In this document: one piece after another, positions 38,917-47,964 of the stretch
Layout: the number at the start of each line of letters is the position of its first letter
How positions within the stretch are numbered: the stretch's first letter is position 1
NCBI GenBank assembly: GCA_036788295.1
Contig: DAIQNR010000021.1
Location: forward strand, 1-64,000
Direction: 5' to 3'
Length of the DNA stretch: 64,000 nucleotides
Source of the DNA: JAHQVK01 sp036788295
GTDB taxonomy: Bacteria; Myxococcota; Kuafuiibacteriia; Kuafuiibacteriales; Kuafuiibacteriaceae
The notes under the pieces: model-generated
What the model was told of the DNA's origin: nothing
What the model saw: the letters and a program-made list of their open reading frames with translations, nothing else
Databases searched by the model: none
Position numbers and translations under genes: made by a program

Positions 38917-41900
38917 TCAACGCTCCCGCCCGAGCGCGTCCTCGATGGCGGAAGCCACCCGGTCCACTCGGATGCGGGTCGCCTCCATGAGCTTCGCGAG
39001 CTGGTGCCCGTAGTCGCCCCTGATCCCCACCTGGGCCAGCGGGCTCAGGTCCATCGCGACGTCCACCATCAGCTCTGGCTCCATCACGTCTTCGAAGGCG
39101 ACGGTCAGCCGGTACAGATCCCGGGCCCGCCGCAGCTCGTCGTGGGCGACCATCAAGAACCGCAGCTCGCCTCCGGAGCGGCCGAGTCGCTCCGTGACGA
39201 CCCGGACGTCCGCCGGCCCGAACGGGTGGTCGAGCTGGGCGAAGCAGCGCAGGGCGAGCCACAGCAAGTGGATCTCCCGCAGGCCGCCCGCGCCCCGCTT
39301 CACGCTGAGCCCGAGCGGCGGGAACCTCCGCCGGTCCTCGATCTCGTGCAGGACGTCCTTCAAGAACCCGAGCCGGTTGTCGCCGAGCACAAGCCCTCGG
39401 ATGTCGTCCTCGAACCGGCGCGCCACCGCCGGATCGCCGACGATGAACCGCCCCTCGAGGACCTCGGCTTCGTCGATGAAGCAGTCGGCGCTGCGGCGCC
39501 TCAGGTGGGCCTCGAGCGTGGGCAGGCCCACGGCGTACGCGTTGAACAGGTCCGCGAACCGATTGTGGGGCTGAAGGCCGCAGCGGGCCATGGTGGCCGA
39601 GACCCGCTGGAGCACCTTGCCAAAGAACTTGCCGAGCCGCGGGTCGTCCTCGGCCACCACCGCGAAGTAGTCGAAGTCGCTCCCGAAGGCCTCGCCCCGG
39701 CCGTAGCCCCCGGTGGCGAAGACGGCGATCTGGGCCCCAGGGCGGTAGTGCTCGAACAAGGGCGAGCGCTGCCGGACCTCCCGAAAGTGGGCCTTGAACA
39801 GCTCCCGGACGAACTGGTCCACCGCCGCCACCTGCTCGGTGTCCTGGGTGGCTGGCGCCCCCTTCAGCACCCCGCTCACCACCGAGCGGAGGGTGGCGAC
39901 GTCGCTCGCGTCCGCCAGCAAGCGAACTTGCTCGTCCGGGCGGTGCTCGACCGCGGCCCGGTGGAGGATCTCCGTGGCGAGGTCCTTGAGCCGTCGGCCG
40001 TCGCCGAGCCGCTGCAGAAACTCCGGGGTTCGAGCCATCACGCGGCTCGCGATCCGGCCCACCGCGTTGCTTCGGTGGTGCACGAGCAGGATCACCGAGC
40101 GCAGGGCCCGGGTCACCCTGGTCCCTCGGGGGGTGGGGTCGCGGGCCTCGATGAGGTCGGCCAGCCTCGCGAGGTGGTAGGACGGAAACGCGGTGGCGAG
40201 GCGGTGCAGCGCCTCCGACGTGGTTTCGGCGTCGAGCCGCTGGCAGAACCCCTCGAGAGCGGGGCCGCCCGCGGCGAGGTGCGCGACCATCTGGTTCCAG
40301 AAGAGGCGGGCGTTCGGTCCAACCTTCCCCGCCCGGACCGGGTCGAGGTCCCGGTCCTTGTCGGAGAGGAACACGAGGAAATCGACCATCGACGGCGCGT
40401 CCTCGCACATCATCCGGACGTAGCGGCCGGCGAGGTCCACCCGGCGGTCCCGACCGAGCGCGGCCAGATCGGCGACGAATCGATGCCCGGTCTCCGGCTG
40501 ACGGCTGATGAGCTCCACCACCTCGTCCCAGAACACCCCCCCTTCGTGCTCCTCGAGGGCGAGGAGCAGGTTCTCGGCGAGGTTGTCCGCCGGCCCCGCC
40601 TCGAGCCGCTTTCCTCGCTCGACGATCCTCCGGAAGGTCGAGACCCGGCCCAAGTGGCGGTGGATCTCCGTGCTCAGGGTGGCGACGGCGGCGAGCGCGC
40701 GGGTCCTCAGGTCGGTGTAGGCGCCGATCAGCCGGTCGGCGGAGGTGCGGCGGGCCGACTCGCCGAGCCCGAGCAAGAGCGCGACCCGCTCGCTCGCCTT
40801 GCGGGCGGCCGAGTCCTTCAGGTTCAGCTCGTCGCCGTTGAAGACGTACAGGAACGCGAGCGCCCGGAAGACTTCGACCTGCACCAAGCTGTTGGCCAGC
40901 GAGATGTAGACGTCCTTTCTGGCCCCGTCCCGCTCCGCCACCTCCTCGAGGGCGAGCGGGGGCAGCGGCTCCATGACCCCGTGCACCACCCGCATCGCGC
41001 CGGTGGCGAGCTTCGCCGGGACATAGACCTCCCGCTTCGGGGCGAGCACCCCCGGGATGGTGCTCGGCACGAGAAAGTATCGCAGCTCGGCCATCACCGA
41101 CCGCAGGAAGCCCTCGTGCACGAGCGGCTCCCCCCCGCCGGCGTAGTACGCGCCGGTCACCTCCTCTTGCAGGCTCTGGAACAGGGCCCGGCTCCCGCAC
41201 AGGTATTGCGCCCCCAGCAGCTGCATCACCGAGACCACGCTGCGGTTCGGCCGGCGCTTCAGCTCGGCGTACTCCTCGACGAGCGCGCAGATCCGCGGGG
41301 TCTTCAGCTCCTCGGTCAAAAAGAGCTGAATCTTGGACGCGAACCGGACGAAGGATCGGGACACCGTGCCGAAGCCCCGGCTCAGCGCGGTCCGGGCCCG
41401 CTCGTCCGAGACCACGATGGCGAGGTCCACGTCCTCGTGGTCGGTCAGGGAGCCGGTGTTGAGCGCGACGTACGCGTCCGGGTCGAGCTCCGGACAGGCG
41501 ACCCGGAGCGTGAACTCGAGCAGGGAGGAGATCCAGGCCTTCCGGATGCGCTCCTGTCCCCGGTACACCCGCCAGCAGGTGCGCACCCGGTGCCCGGGAT
41601 CGGTGCGAAAGCTCTCTCGGAGCAGCTCCTGGGACATCTCCGCCTGGGTTCGCAGGTAATGATGGGCAAAATACGCGCCGAGCAGGTGGGTCCGCGACTC
41701 CCGATGGGCGACGGCGAAGCGGTCGAGCGCCTCGAACGCGACCCGAGGCGTGTCGGGGGTGTGGTCGAGCGGGGCGAGGCCGCCCGACCACTCGTGGGCC
41801 TGCACCAGGGCCGCGCGGTACTTTCGGCTGCTGGCGACGTGCCGGCGGGTGTGGTTCGCAAACCGCGCGATCGAGCGCCCGAGCTTCCCAAAGGCCGGGT

Positions 41901-41934
41901 CGAAGGTGAGCGGCAGGTCCGGGTCCGGGATCAT
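38917..41934 (-). CDS. large GlnD-like protein with two nucleotidyltransferase domains
   Basis: A 1005-residue cytoplasmic protein with two nucleotidyltransferase-type regions. The first (about residues 156-178) reads ALNTGSLTDHEDVDLAIVVSD, a GS...DxD motif. The second (about 735-757) reads VFATGGYGRGEAFGSDFDYF, followed further on by LSVKRGAGGLREIHLLW, the GGLRD-like element characteristic of PII-uridylyltransferase (GlnD). The central part is helical. I see neither the HD hydrolase nor ACT sensor domains of true GlnD, so it should not be called GlnD. It may modify an unknown protein or make a nucleotide signal. ATG 41934 overlaps the pgeF stop (ATGA). Confidence 0.75.
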   Translation of the reverse strand: MIPDPDLPLTFDPAFGKLGRSIARFANHTRRHVASSRKYRAALVQAHEWSGGLAPLDHTPDTPRVAFEALDRFAVAHRESRTHLLGAYFAHHYLRTQAEMSQELLRESFRTDPGHRVRTCWRVYRGQERIRKAWISSLLEFTLRVACPELDPDAYVALNTGSLTDHEDVDLAIVVSDERARTALSRGFGTVSRSFVRFASKIQLFLTEELKTPRICALVEEYAELKRRPNRSVVSVMQLLGAQYLCGSRALFQSLQEEVTGAYYAGGGEPLVHEGFLRSVMAELRYFLVPSTIPGVLAPKREVYVPAKLATGAMRVVHGVMEPLPPLALEEVAERDGARKDVYISLANSLVQVEVFRALAFLYVFNGDELNLKDSAARKASERVALLLGLGESARRTSADRLIGAYTDLRTRALAAVATLSTEIHRHLGRVSTFRRIVERGKRLEAGPADNLAENLLLALEEHEGGVFWDEVVELISRQPETGHRFVADLAALGRDRRVDLAGRYVRMMCEDAPSMVDFLVFLSDKDRDLDPVRAGKVGPNARLFWNQMVAHLAAGGPALEGFCQRLDAETTSEALHRLATAFPSYHLARLADLIEARDPTPRGTRVTRALRSVILLVHHRSNAVGRIASRVMARTPEFLQRLGDGRRLKDLATEILHRAAVEHRPDEQVRLLADASDVATLRSVVSGVLKGAPATQDTEQVAAVDQFVRELFKAHFREVRQRSPLFEHYRPGAQIAVFATGGYGRGEAFGSDFDYFAVVAEDDPRLGKFFGKVLQRVSATMARCGLQPHNRFADLFNAYAVGLPTLEAHLRRRSADCFIDEAEVLEGRFIVGDPAVARRFEDDIRGLVLGDNRLGFLKDVLHEIEDRRRFPPLGLSVKRGAGGLREIHLLWLALRCFAQLDHPFGPADVRVVTERLGRSGGELRFLMVAHDELRRARDLYRLTVAFEDVMEPELMVDVAMDLSPLAQVGIRGDYGHQLAKLMEATRIRVDRVASAIEDALGRER

Positions 41935-42752
41935 CCCAGCAGCTCGATGGCCGCCAGGTGGCGGCCGGTCCGGCCCCCATCCCGGCGGTGGGAGAAGAAG
42001 AGGTCCGGGTCCGACGCGGTGCACCGGCCGAGGGCGTCGACGTTCCCCGGCTCGAGGCCGGCGCGAAGAAGGCATCGCCGGACGAGCTCCGGCAGGTCGA
42101 GGTGGGGGCGGCCGCCCGGACCGGGACGGGCGAGGCCGACCGAAAACCGGCCCGGTCCGGCGTCGCCGTCGAGGTGGAGCTCGGCTGCGGCGACGACCTC
42201 GGGGCCGACCTCGAAGCGCTCCGGTCCGATCGCAGGCCCGATTGCGGCCCGCATGCGGGACGGCTCGAAGCCGGCGGCGACGAGCGCGCCGACCGCGGCC
42301 TCGACGACGCCCGAGCACGCTCCCCGCCACCCGGCGTGCACGGCCGCCACCGCGCCAGGCTGGCCGCGGTGGTCGAGCGCGGCGAGCAGCACCGGTGCGC
42401 AGTCGGCGGTCCGGACCGCGACGGCGACGCCGGGCCCGGCGCAAAAGAGGGCGTCGGCCTCGGCGCCGGCGGAGTCCGCGGAGACCACCGTGGCTCCGTG
42501 GACCTGGTGGACCTCCGCGAGCGGGCCGAAGCCGCCAGCGGCGATGAACCGGGTTCGGTTCGCCTCGACCCGGGCGGGGTCGTCGCCGACCGAGAACCCG
42601 AGGTTCAGCTCGGCAAAAGGGGCGAGCGAGACCCCTCCCCGCCGGGTCGAGAAGCCGTGGCGCACGCCGGGGAGCGAGGCGAGCAACGGGCTCGAGAGCA
42701 GCACCGGCGCGACCCTACCTGCATCCTCCGCAGCCGGCGACAGCGGCAACAC
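41931..42752 (-). CDS. pgeF: PgeF/YfiH-family laccase-domain protein (peptidoglycan editing factor)
   Basis: A 273-residue DUF152/laccase-domain protein. The metal-binding signature is intact: LAEVHQVHGATVV, RTADCAPVLLA and VAAVHAGWRGACSGVVEAAV, ending with CTASDPDLFFSHRRDGGRTGRHLAAI. Family members bind copper or zinc and act as purine nucleoside enzymes; in E. coli PgeF removes UDP-MurNAc-L-Ser errors in cell-wall synthesis. The frame begins with GTG 42752. It overlaps the double-nucleotidyltransferase gene by 4 bases, as the first gene of a unit that may continue to the UDPGP gene (31 bases further). Confidence 0.9.
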   Translation of the reverse strand: MLPLSPAAEDAGRVAPVLLSSPLLASLPGVRHGFSTRRGGVSLAPFAELNLGFSVGDDPARVEANRTRFIAAGGFGPLAEVHQVHGATVVSADSAGAEADALFCAGPGVAVAVRTADCAPVLLAALDHRGQPGAVAAVHAGWRGACSGVVEAAVGALVAAGFEPSRMRAAIGPAIGPERFEVGPEVVAAAELHLDGDAGPGRFSVGLARPGPGGRPHLDLPELVRRCLLRAGLEPGNVDALGRCTASDPDLFFSHRRDGGRTGRHLAAIELLG

Positions 42753-42892
42753 CAGGGTCTTCCTCCACCGTGAAAGCGCGGTGCTCGCGATTTCGGTCGG
42801 TGCGCCTCGATCCCCGCCCCACTTTCGGCTAGGTCTGCCGCCACGCTTCGGACCGGCTGGTCGCTCGGGCTGGCCAAGGAGAGGAAAACACC

Positions 42893-43666
42893 GTGAAGGT
42901 CATGATCTTTGCCGCGATCGCGGCCGCCCTCGTCTCTGCTGGCTGCCAGGCTGAACCGCCTCCGGGGCAGTTCAAGAAGTGGGGCCGCGAAGCCGGGTAC
43001 GGAAAGGCGCCGGCCAAGAAGCAAGCCAGCGCGAAGCAGAAGGAGGCGGAGCTGGTCGCCGCCGTCGCTCCCAAGATGGGCGCGGACAAGAAGAGCGAGC
43101 CCGCCGCCCCGAAGACGGAGGCTCCGAAGACGGAGGCTCCGAAGGCCGACGGGGCCGCGGCAAAGACCCCGCCCGAGGAGGCGACCGGCAAGGTCGAGCC
43201 CACCAAGGAAGAAGCCGAAGCCGAAGCGGCGGCCGCGCCCGCGGAAGAGGCGTCCGACATCCCCGAGGCGCTGCTCGCCGAGGGCAAGAAGGTGTTTCAG
43301 CAGGCGTGCCAGGCCTGCCACCAAGGCACCGGCCAGGGCCTCCCCGGCGCCTTTCCCCCGCTGGTCGGCTCGGAGTGGGTGACCGGCCCGCCGCAGCGGC
43401 CGATCGCCATCGTCCTGCACGGGCTGATGGGCGAGATCGAGGTGAAGGGCCAGAAGTGGAACGGCGTGATGGCCGGGCTCGGCGCCCAGCTGAAGGACGA
43501 CCAGATCGCCGCCGTGCTCACCTACGTGCGAAACGAGTGGGGCAACTCGGCCTCGGCCGTGGACGCCTCGATGGTCGCCGCCATCCGCAAGGAGACGAAG
43601 GGCCAGGGGATGTGGAACGGCGGGGCCGCCGTGAACCAGTGGTTCGAGACCAGCTCCACTCGCTGA
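42893..43666 (+). CDS. lipoprotein c-type cytochrome with charged linker
   Basis: A 257-residue secreted protein. Lipobox VSAGC (Cys18) follows a short signal peptide, then a long Ala/Lys/Glu/Pro linker (about residues 40-122) with repeated APKTE units. The heme domain has ACQACHQG (CxxCH at residues 139-143) and WNGVMAGLGAQLKDDQIAAVLTYVRNEWG, in which the methionine is the likely sixth iron ligand. This is a class I cytochrome c like the one found in terminal oxidase or dehydrogenase systems. It would be tethered to a membrane and carry electrons in the periplasm; the partner is not in the window. Start is GTG 42893, with ATG 42902 possible. Confidence 0.88.
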   Translation: MKVMIFAAIAAALVSAGCQAEPPPGQFKKWGREAGYGKAPAKKQASAKQKEAELVAAVAPKMGADKKSEPAAPKTEAPKTEAPKADGAAAKTPPEEATGKVEPTKEEAEAEAAAAPAEEASDIPEALLAEGKKVFQQACQACHQGTGQGLPGAFPPLVGSEWVTGPPQRPIAIVLHGLMGEIEVKGQKWNGVMAGLGAQLKDDQIAAVLTYVRNEWGNSASAVDASMVAAIRKETKGQGMWNGGAAVNQWFETSSTR

Positions 43667-43692
43667 GCCGCTCCGTAGCCCTTTTTGCCCAC

Positions 43693-43707
43693 GGGCGGGC
43701 TCCGCCC
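43693..43707 (+). terminator. hairpin after the cytochrome gene
   Basis: GGGCGG (43693-43698), a 3-base loop GCT, CCGCCC (43702-43707): a perfect G+C hairpin 27 bases after the cytochrome stop. It lacks a downstream T run (a run of five T precedes it), so it is a weak terminator candidate. Confidence 0.3.
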
Positions 43708-43754
43708 CGAGGTTGACCGCCCGGCGAGGCCGTCCCACCCTGGATGGAGGCGCC

Positions 43755-44300
43755 ATGTACCGCATCCACCGGAGCATCGACATCAGCTTCGCCCACCACG
43801 TCCGCGGCCACGCCGGACCGTGCGTGAACGTGCACGGCCACACCTGGAAGTTCGAGGTGGGCCTCGCCGCCCGGACCCTCGACCGCGAGGGCTTCGTCGT
43901 GGACTTCGGCGAGCTCAAGCGGCGTGTGCTCGAGCCGTGCCACAACCTGCTCGACCACGCGCTCGCGGTGGGCTCGGCCACGTTCGAGGAGGCCGGCCCG
44001 GCGCTCGTCGCGCTCGGAGAGGGGCTGGTAGCGAGCCGGGCTGCCGTGCACGGGCAGGCCTTCCCGTCGCCGATGCCCTCGTTTTCGCTCCATGGGGCGA
44101 ATCTCGCCTACCCGGGCGGGATCAAGGTCTGCGTGTTTCCGTTCTCTCCGACCTCGGAGCGCCTGGCCGAGTGGTTGTTCGGCCTCGCGACCGCCGAGCT
44201 CGCCGATGCCCGGGTCACGGTCGATTTCGCCCGGATCTACGAGACGCTCCACCCGGTGGAGTCGGTGGCCGAGTTCGTGGCCGACCGGGGGAACTCGTGA
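43755..44300 (+). CDS. 6-pyruvoyl-tetrahydropterin synthase/QueD family protein
   Basis: A 181-residue PTPS/QueD homologue. Zinc ligands are in ISFAHHVRGHAGPCVNVHGHTWKFEV, where the catalytic-type cysteine also sits (GPC), then GFVVDFGELKRRVLEP and CHNLLDHAL match the conserved V-D-F-x-x-L and L-D-H segments. QueD makes 6-carboxy-tetrahydropterin for queuosine; PTPS makes a tetrahydrobiopterin precursor. A longer-than-usual central insert (about 45 residues, AVGSATFEEAGPALVAL onward) separates LDH from the C-terminal strands, so exact activity is open. ATG 43755 has GGAGG 4 bases upstream. GTGA overlap with the next gene indicates coupling. Confidence 0.85.
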   Translation: MYRIHRSIDISFAHHVRGHAGPCVNVHGHTWKFEVGLAARTLDREGFVVDFGELKRRVLEPCHNLLDHALAVGSATFEEAGPALVALGEGLVASRAAVHGQAFPSPMPSFSLHGANLAYPGGIKVCVFPFSPTSERLAEWLFGLATAELADARVTVDFARIYETLHPVESVAEFVADRGNS

Positions 44301-45013
44301 GCGCGCTGCTCATCACCGACGTGGAGGACACCGTCCTTGGCGACGGGGCGGCGCTGTCCCGGTTTCGGGCCTTCGTCGAGGCCGACCCCGGTCGCCTCGC
44401 CGTGGCCTACAGCTCGGGGCGCACGGTCGATTCCGTGCTGGCCTCGGTCGCCGAGCACAAGATGCCCGCCCCCCGCGCGGTGGTCGGTCAGGTCGGCACC
44501 CAGATGCGCCTTCTGCCGGAAAACGACCCGGTGCCCGGGTGGACCGCGCGGATCGGGGTGCACTTTCGCCGCTCCGACGTCATGGCCGCGCTCGCCAACG
44601 AGCCGGATCTTCGGCTGCAGGCCGAGTCCGACCAGGGGCCGCTCAAGATCAGCTACCACCTCGAGGGGGCGTCTGCGGCGCGGATCGAGCGGCTCTCGGC
44701 CTTGGTTTCGCCCCTCGGGGCCCAGCTCGTGTACAGCTCGGCGCTCGACCTCGACGTGCTGCCGGCGGGCGCCGACAAGGGCACGGCCGCTCGGTTCTTG
44801 GCCGAGACGCTCGGGTATTCGCCGGACCGAGTTTTGGTGGCGGGCAACTCGGGCAACGATCTCGCGCTGTTTCAGCAGGGCTTTCGAGGGGTCGTCGTCG
44901 GCAACGCCCACGAGGACCTGAAGGCGGGGGCCGGTCCGCGCGCCTTCGTGGCCACCGCCCGGTTCGCCGACGGCGTGCTCGAGGGCCTCGAGCATTGGCT
45001 CGGGTGCGGTTGA
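44297..45013 (+). CDS. HAD-superfamily phosphatase, sucrose-phosphate-phosphatase-like
   Basis: A 238-residue HAD-IIB type phosphatase starting at GTG 44297. Motif I is LLITDVEDTVLGDG (Asp8 nucleophile). The position two residues on, normally Asp (DxD), is Glu10, an odd substitution at the acid/base site. Motif II is AYSSGRTVDS, and motif IV is VAGNSGNDLALFQ, preceded by PAGADKGTAARFLAE, the lysine segment. Sucrose-6-phosphate phosphatases and related sugar phosphatases share this layout. There is no sucrose-phosphate synthase here, so the substrate is unknown. It overlaps the QueD-like gene and is followed 44 bases later by trkA. Confidence 0.82.
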   Translation: MSALLITDVEDTVLGDGAALSRFRAFVEADPGRLAVAYSSGRTVDSVLASVAEHKMPAPRAVVGQVGTQMRLLPENDPVPGWTARIGVHFRRSDVMAALANEPDLRLQAESDQGPLKISYHLEGASAARIERLSALVSPLGAQLVYSSALDLDVLPAGADKGTAARFLAETLGYSPDRVLVAGNSGNDLALFQQGFRGVVVGNAHEDLKAGAGPRAFVATARFADGVLEGLEHWLGCG

Positions 45014-45056
45014 GCCGCTTTCGCCCCAACGTGCCCTGTGGCAAGGGAGCGCCTCG

Positions 45057-46439
45057 ATGCACATCGTGATCATCGGCCTCGGCGAGGTAGGGCGGGCGCT
45101 GGTCGCCCACTACGTCGACGGCGGCCACGACGTGGTGGCGATCGACCAGTCGAAGGCGCTGGTCGAGCGGATCCGCGAAGACGTGGACGCCACGGTGATG
45201 ATGGGCCACGGCGCGAACCAAGAGCTGCTCGAGAAGGCGGAGGTGGGCGGCGCCCACCTGGTGGTCGCGGTCACCGACAACGACGAGGTGAACGTCCTGG
45301 CCGCGATCATGGCCAAACACCGCGGCGCCCGCAAAGTCATCGCCCGGGTGCAGGGCGATGAGATGCTCAAGAACGAGCGAGGCATTCTCCGCGATCTCAT
45401 GGGGATCGACCTCATCATCAACCCGAGGGTCTTGGTCGCGCTCGAGCTCGCGCGGCTGTGCCAAGGCTCCGGCGCGGTGGAAGTCATCGAGCTCGCCGAC
45501 GACAGCATCGAGCTGGTGAGGGTCCACGTCACCGAAGACTCGAGGGTGAAGAACAAGCCGCTGTCCGTCCTCAAGAAGGACGGGACCCTGATCGCCGCGC
45601 TCATCCGCGGCGGCGAGAAGATGCGGATCCCCGGCGGCGCCGACACCCTCCAGCCCGGAGACCAAGTCTACCTGGCTGGACTTCGGGATCACATTCGCGG
45701 GTACGAGGCCGAGTTCACCAGCCAACGGCTGAACACCCGGGCGCTCATCGCCGGCGGCGGGCTCACCGGGGAGCTCGTCGCGCGCAAGCTCCGGGCCGAC
45801 GGGACCCAGGTCCGCATGATCGAACCGAACCCCGAGCGCGGCGCGGAGCTCGAGATGGCGCTCGGCGGCGACCGCTCTCGCTTTCAGGTGAAGATCGGGA
45901 CCGCGACCGACCTCGAGATCCTGCAAGAGGAGCTCCGAGAGTGCGATGTCTTCGCCGCGGTCACCCCGAGCGACGAGACCAACCTGATGGCGGCGCTGCT
46001 CGCCAAAAGGCACCGGCCCGACTCCGAGCGCTCGAAGCTCATCACCGCCGCCATCGTGCAGAGACCGGAGACCCGCTCCGTCCTGCAGGATCTCGGGGTG
46101 GACATCGTCGTGTCGCCCCGCTCGGTCGCCTCCGAATACATCCTGCGGGAGGGCCTCGACGACCAGCTGAAGAAGCTGACCCGCCTCGACGACCAGGCGA
46201 CGGTGTTCCAGGTCACCGCTCGCGCCGGTTCGGACGCCACCCGGGCCCCGGTTCGGGACTTGAGCCTCCCCCGGGGCAGCCTGCTCATCGGGGTGGTGAA
46301 CCGCGATGGGGTCGAGATCCCGGGCGGGAGCACGAACATCGGGGCCGAGGCCCGGGTGCTGGCGCTGGTCGTGGACGAGAAGGACGCGAGGCCCACCCGG
46401 CTCAGCCTGGAGCGGCTCTTCGGGCAGGGCCGGTCATGA
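45057..46439 (+). CDS. trkA: TrkA, NAD-binding regulatory subunit of the Trk potassium uptake system
   Basis: A 460-residue TrkA with the double RCK layout: first Rossmann domain MHIVIIGLGEVGRALVAHY (GxGxxG) with HLVVAVTDNDEVN; a TrkA-C domain; second Rossmann domain ALIAGGGLTGELVARKL with MIEPNPERG and VFAAVTPSDETNLM; and a second TrkA-C domain ending near VLALVVDEKD. It lies inside the cytoplasm and gates TrkH on binding nucleotides. This gene opens a compact series trkA-trkH-large protein-mscS. ATG 45057 is directly ahead of the first Rossmann strand. Confidence 0.95.
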   Translation: MHIVIIGLGEVGRALVAHYVDGGHDVVAIDQSKALVERIREDVDATVMMGHGANQELLEKAEVGGAHLVVAVTDNDEVNVLAAIMAKHRGARKVIARVQGDEMLKNERGILRDLMGIDLIINPRVLVALELARLCQGSGAVEVIELADDSIELVRVHVTEDSRVKNKPLSVLKKDGTLIAALIRGGEKMRIPGGADTLQPGDQVYLAGLRDHIRGYEAEFTSQRLNTRALIAGGGLTGELVARKLRADGTQVRMIEPNPERGAELEMALGGDRSRFQVKIGTATDLEILQEELRECDVFAAVTPSDETNLMAALLAKRHRPDSERSKLITAAIVQRPETRSVLQDLGVDIVVSPRSVASEYILREGLDDQLKKLTRLDDQATVFQVTARAGSDATRAPVRDLSLPRGSLLIGVVNRDGVEIPGGSTNIGAEARVLALVVDEKDARPTRLSLERLFGQGRS

Positions 46440-46461
46440 GATCCTCCGTGTCGAGGTGCTC

Positions 46462-47961
46462 GTGACCACCCGCGGCCTCCGCGACCTCCGCGGGACGCTC
46501 TACGTCGTAGGCACGGTGGTTTTCGGTCTCGGCGCCGCCATCGCCGTGTGCGCGGCCGTGGGCTGGGGCTTCGACCGCTTCGACGACCAGCTGCCGCCGG
46601 CGCGGGAGGGCGGAGAGCTGGACCTGCTCGCCGCCGCCGGGGTCGCTGGCCTCGTCGGCCTCGGGCTCGCCTGGTACGGCAAGCGCTACCACCACGACAA
46701 CCTGAGCCGCCGGGAGGCGGTGCTCGCCGTCGCTCTCATCTGGCTCGGCGCCACCGTCATCGGCGCCATCCCGTTCGTCTTCGGGGCGGGCATGTCCGTG
46801 CCCGACGCGCTGTTCGAGACCGCCAGCGGGCTCACCACCACCGGCGCTACGGTGGTCGCCGACATCGAGGGCACGCTCGGTCGCCCGCTGCTCCTCTGGC
46901 GCTCGCTCATTCAGTGGCTCGGGGGCATGGGCATCGTCGTCTTGTTCGTGGCGGTGTTTCCGAGCCTTCGGGCCGGGGGCAAGCAGATGTTCGGGGAGGA
47001 GGTGCCCGGGACCGCCGCCGAGGGGCTCCGGCCTCGGATCGCGGAGACATCCCGGATCCTCTGGGTCATCTATCTTGGTTTCACCGGGCTCGCGTTTCTG
47101 TCGTTGTGGCTGCTCGGCCTGTCCGCTTTCGACAGCCTGTGCCACGCCCTGACCACGACGGCCACCGGCGGCTTCTCGACCAAGAACGACTCGCTCGGCG
47201 CCTTTCAGAACCCATGGGTCGAGATCGTGGTCGGCGTGCTCGTTCTCCTATCGAGCCTCAACTACGGGCTCTATTACGTCGCCTCTCGGCGAAGGTCCCC
47301 ACTCGTCTTCTTCGAGTCTTCGGAGTTCAAGGCTTTCGTCGGCATCGTCGCCGCCGCCACCGCCGCCCTCAGCGCCGGGCTGTATCTTTCTGGCGGGCGG
47401 AGCGCCTTCGACTCGTTTCGCCACGGGTTCTTCACCGTCGCCACCTCCATCTCTTCCACCGGCTTTGCCACCCATGACTACATGGCCTATCCGAGCCCGC
47501 TGCTCGGGGTGGTGCTGCTGCTCATGTTCGTCGGGGGATGCTCCGGTTCGACCGCCGGGGGGATGAAGGTGGAGCGCATCGTGCTGCTCGCCAAGCTCTC
47601 CTACTCGGAGGTGCTGCGGTCGTTTCAGCCGAACCTGGTGCTGCTCGTGCGGATGGGCCGAGCCCGGGTCTCGCAGACCATTCTCACCGACGCGTCGGTG
47701 TTCGTGATCCTGTATTTCGGGGCCATGGCCACTGGGGTGGTCCTGGTGTGCGCGCTCGAGGCGGTGCCGCTGCCCACCGCGTTCGGCGCGGTCCTGACTG
47801 CGCTGTCGAACATGGGACCGGCGCCGTTCTACCAGGGCGCGGACAACTTCGCCGGGTACGGCGACGGGACGAAGATGCTGTTTGCGATGCTCATGCTGCT
47901 CGGCCGGCTCGAGTTCTTCGCCCTCTTGTCCCTCTTCACCACCGACTTCTGGAGGGCGTGA
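46462..47961 (+). CDS. trkH: TrkH, potassium-transporting membrane subunit
   Basis: A 499-residue membrane protein of the TrkH/KtrB family. Filter-like P-loops appear four times around FETASGLTTTGATV, HALTTTATGGFSTK, TVATSISSTGFATHDY and LTALSNMGPAPF, and GCSGSTAGGMKVERI follows in the third repeat, the usual TrkH mark. At least 10 hydrophobic helices are visible. I chose GTG 46462 (VTTRGLRDLRG) because GAGG at 46453-46456 lies upstream at proper spacing; the frame is open further back. It moves K+ into the cell under TrkA control. The next coding frame begins only 3 bases after the stop. Confidence 0.93.
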   Translation: MTTRGLRDLRGTLYVVGTVVFGLGAAIAVCAAVGWGFDRFDDQLPPAREGGELDLLAAAGVAGLVGLGLAWYGKRYHHDNLSRREAVLAVALIWLGATVIGAIPFVFGAGMSVPDALFETASGLTTTGATVVADIEGTLGRPLLLWRSLIQWLGGMGIVVLFVAVFPSLRAGGKQMFGEEVPGTAAEGLRPRIAETSRILWVIYLGFTGLAFLSLWLLGLSAFDSLCHALTTTATGGFSTKNDSLGAFQNPWVEIVVGVLVLLSSLNYGLYYVASRRRSPLVFFESSEFKAFVGIVAAATAALSAGLYLSGGRSAFDSFRHGFFTVATSISSTGFATHDYMAYPSPLLGVVLLLMFVGGCSGSTAGGMKVERIVLLAKLSYSEVLRSFQPNLVLLVRMGRARVSQTILTDASVFVILYFGAMATGVVLVCALEAVPLPTAFGAVLTALSNMGPAPFYQGADNFAGYGDGTKMLFAMLMLLGRLEFFALLSLFTTDFWRA

Positions 47962-47964
47962 CCC

